This document shows positions 5,478 through 5,727 of a DNA stretch of 5,727 nucleotides, in pieces; position 1 is the stretch's first letter; each line of letters begins with the position of its first letter. The DNA is from Dehalococcoidia bacterium (lineage in GTDB: Bacteria; Chloroflexota; Dehalococcoidia; JACQUA01): assembly GCA_030689845.1 (NCBI GenBank), contig JAUYHV010000280.1:1-5727 (forward strand). Direction: 5' to 3'. Both the position numbers and the translations under genes were made by a program. Below the pieces are notes generated by a model, which had not been told where the DNA came from, did not search any database, and was given only the letters and a program-made list of their open reading frames with translations.

Positions 5478-5727
5478 GGCAAACTCCTTTCAAGTACAAC
5501 TCTGCGGGCAAAAGTTACGCTCCGGTTTTGTCCCTTTAGCGTCAGGACAGGTTACATGTGAACCATGGGCGCCGGGAAAATGATTTATAACCATGTTACC
5601 AAAAATCAAAAAGTTATAACAGTTCTAAAATACCGGCCTTTTAAAAAAATGGCTCTTTTTCATTTCAAGTGGGTAAACTCACCCTTACTCTGTCCAATAT
5701 ACATTATAAGACCTACCCGCCCAAGGG
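5478..5727 (-). promoter_or_regulatory. Upstream region of the alkD-like gene
   Basis: This A/T-rich leader region has no supported gene. On the minus strand there are two -10 candidates. One is a perfect TATAAT at 5708-5703, whose -35 would fall at or beyond the window edge. The other is an extended type, TGTTATAAC (5621-5613), without a good -35. A short hairpin GGGT/ACCC (5671-5674 and 5681-5684) lies between them. None is decisive. The upstream neighbour is outside the window. Confidence 0.25.

Noticed and set aside
4819..5583. A long + strand frame (254 codons) opposite the alkD-like gene.
   Set aside because: It is a shadow of the minus-strand gene. The minus product has clear AlkD-family motifs and an ideal ribosome site, while the + product is serine-rich with no family signature.
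5565..5727. A + strand frame from ATG 5565 open to the right edge (54 codons).
   Set aside because: There is no convincing ribosome site, the A/T-rich low-complexity product resembles nothing I know, and it lies in the upstream region of the alkD-like gene. Sequence beyond the edge would be needed.

Overview
The window looks like chromosomal DNA of an anaerobic bacterium. The main clues are a ferredoxin-linked disulfide reductase fused to a rubredoxin domain next to a CPWC glutaredoxin, strong AGGAG-type ribosome binding sites, TTG/GTG start use, and an intermediate base composition. A clostridial (Peptococcaceae-like) Firmicute would fit, but this is inferred from gene content and style and is not proven by any marker gene.

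Layout. On the + strand, positions 1-732 hold a two-gene redox operon: the 3' part of a glutaredoxin gene (cut by the left edge), then a ferredoxin:thioredoxin reductase catalytic-subunit homologue with a C-terminal rubredoxin-like domain. Their stop and start codons overlap (TGATG). This operon converges on a minus-strand group with only 4 bases between the stop codons. Read in its own direction, that group is an SRPBCC/AHA1-like gene (4289-3861), a TfoX-N-like gene (3880-3482) that overlaps it by 20 bases, transketolase tkt (3398-1386) behind a candidate promoter, a small three-helix membrane protein (1314-1024), and a broken lipoprotein gene (1027-737) whose ATG overlaps the preceding stop. 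The lipoprotein frame has an amber codon directly after the lipobox cysteine and a META/HslJ-like region that appears incomplete.

Positions 4290-4796 form a decayed intergenic region. It holds the last 51 codons of a lost membrane acyltransferase (4354-4509, minus) and an elaborate nested inverted repeat (4684-4774) with perfect 11-bp outer arms and a C/G-run hairpin core. Beyond it, a minus-strand AlkD-like DNA alkylation repair gene (4797-5477) is complete. The last 250 bases are its A/T-rich upstream region.

Functionally, the left operon plausibly carries electrons from ferredoxin through a [4Fe-4S] disulfide reductase (and perhaps its rubredoxin domain) to a glutaredoxin or other dithiol protein. 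Transketolase supplies the non-oxidative pentose phosphate interconversions. The remaining genes are accessory or poorly understood. I see no CRISPR array, tRNA, rRNA, transposase or phage gene.
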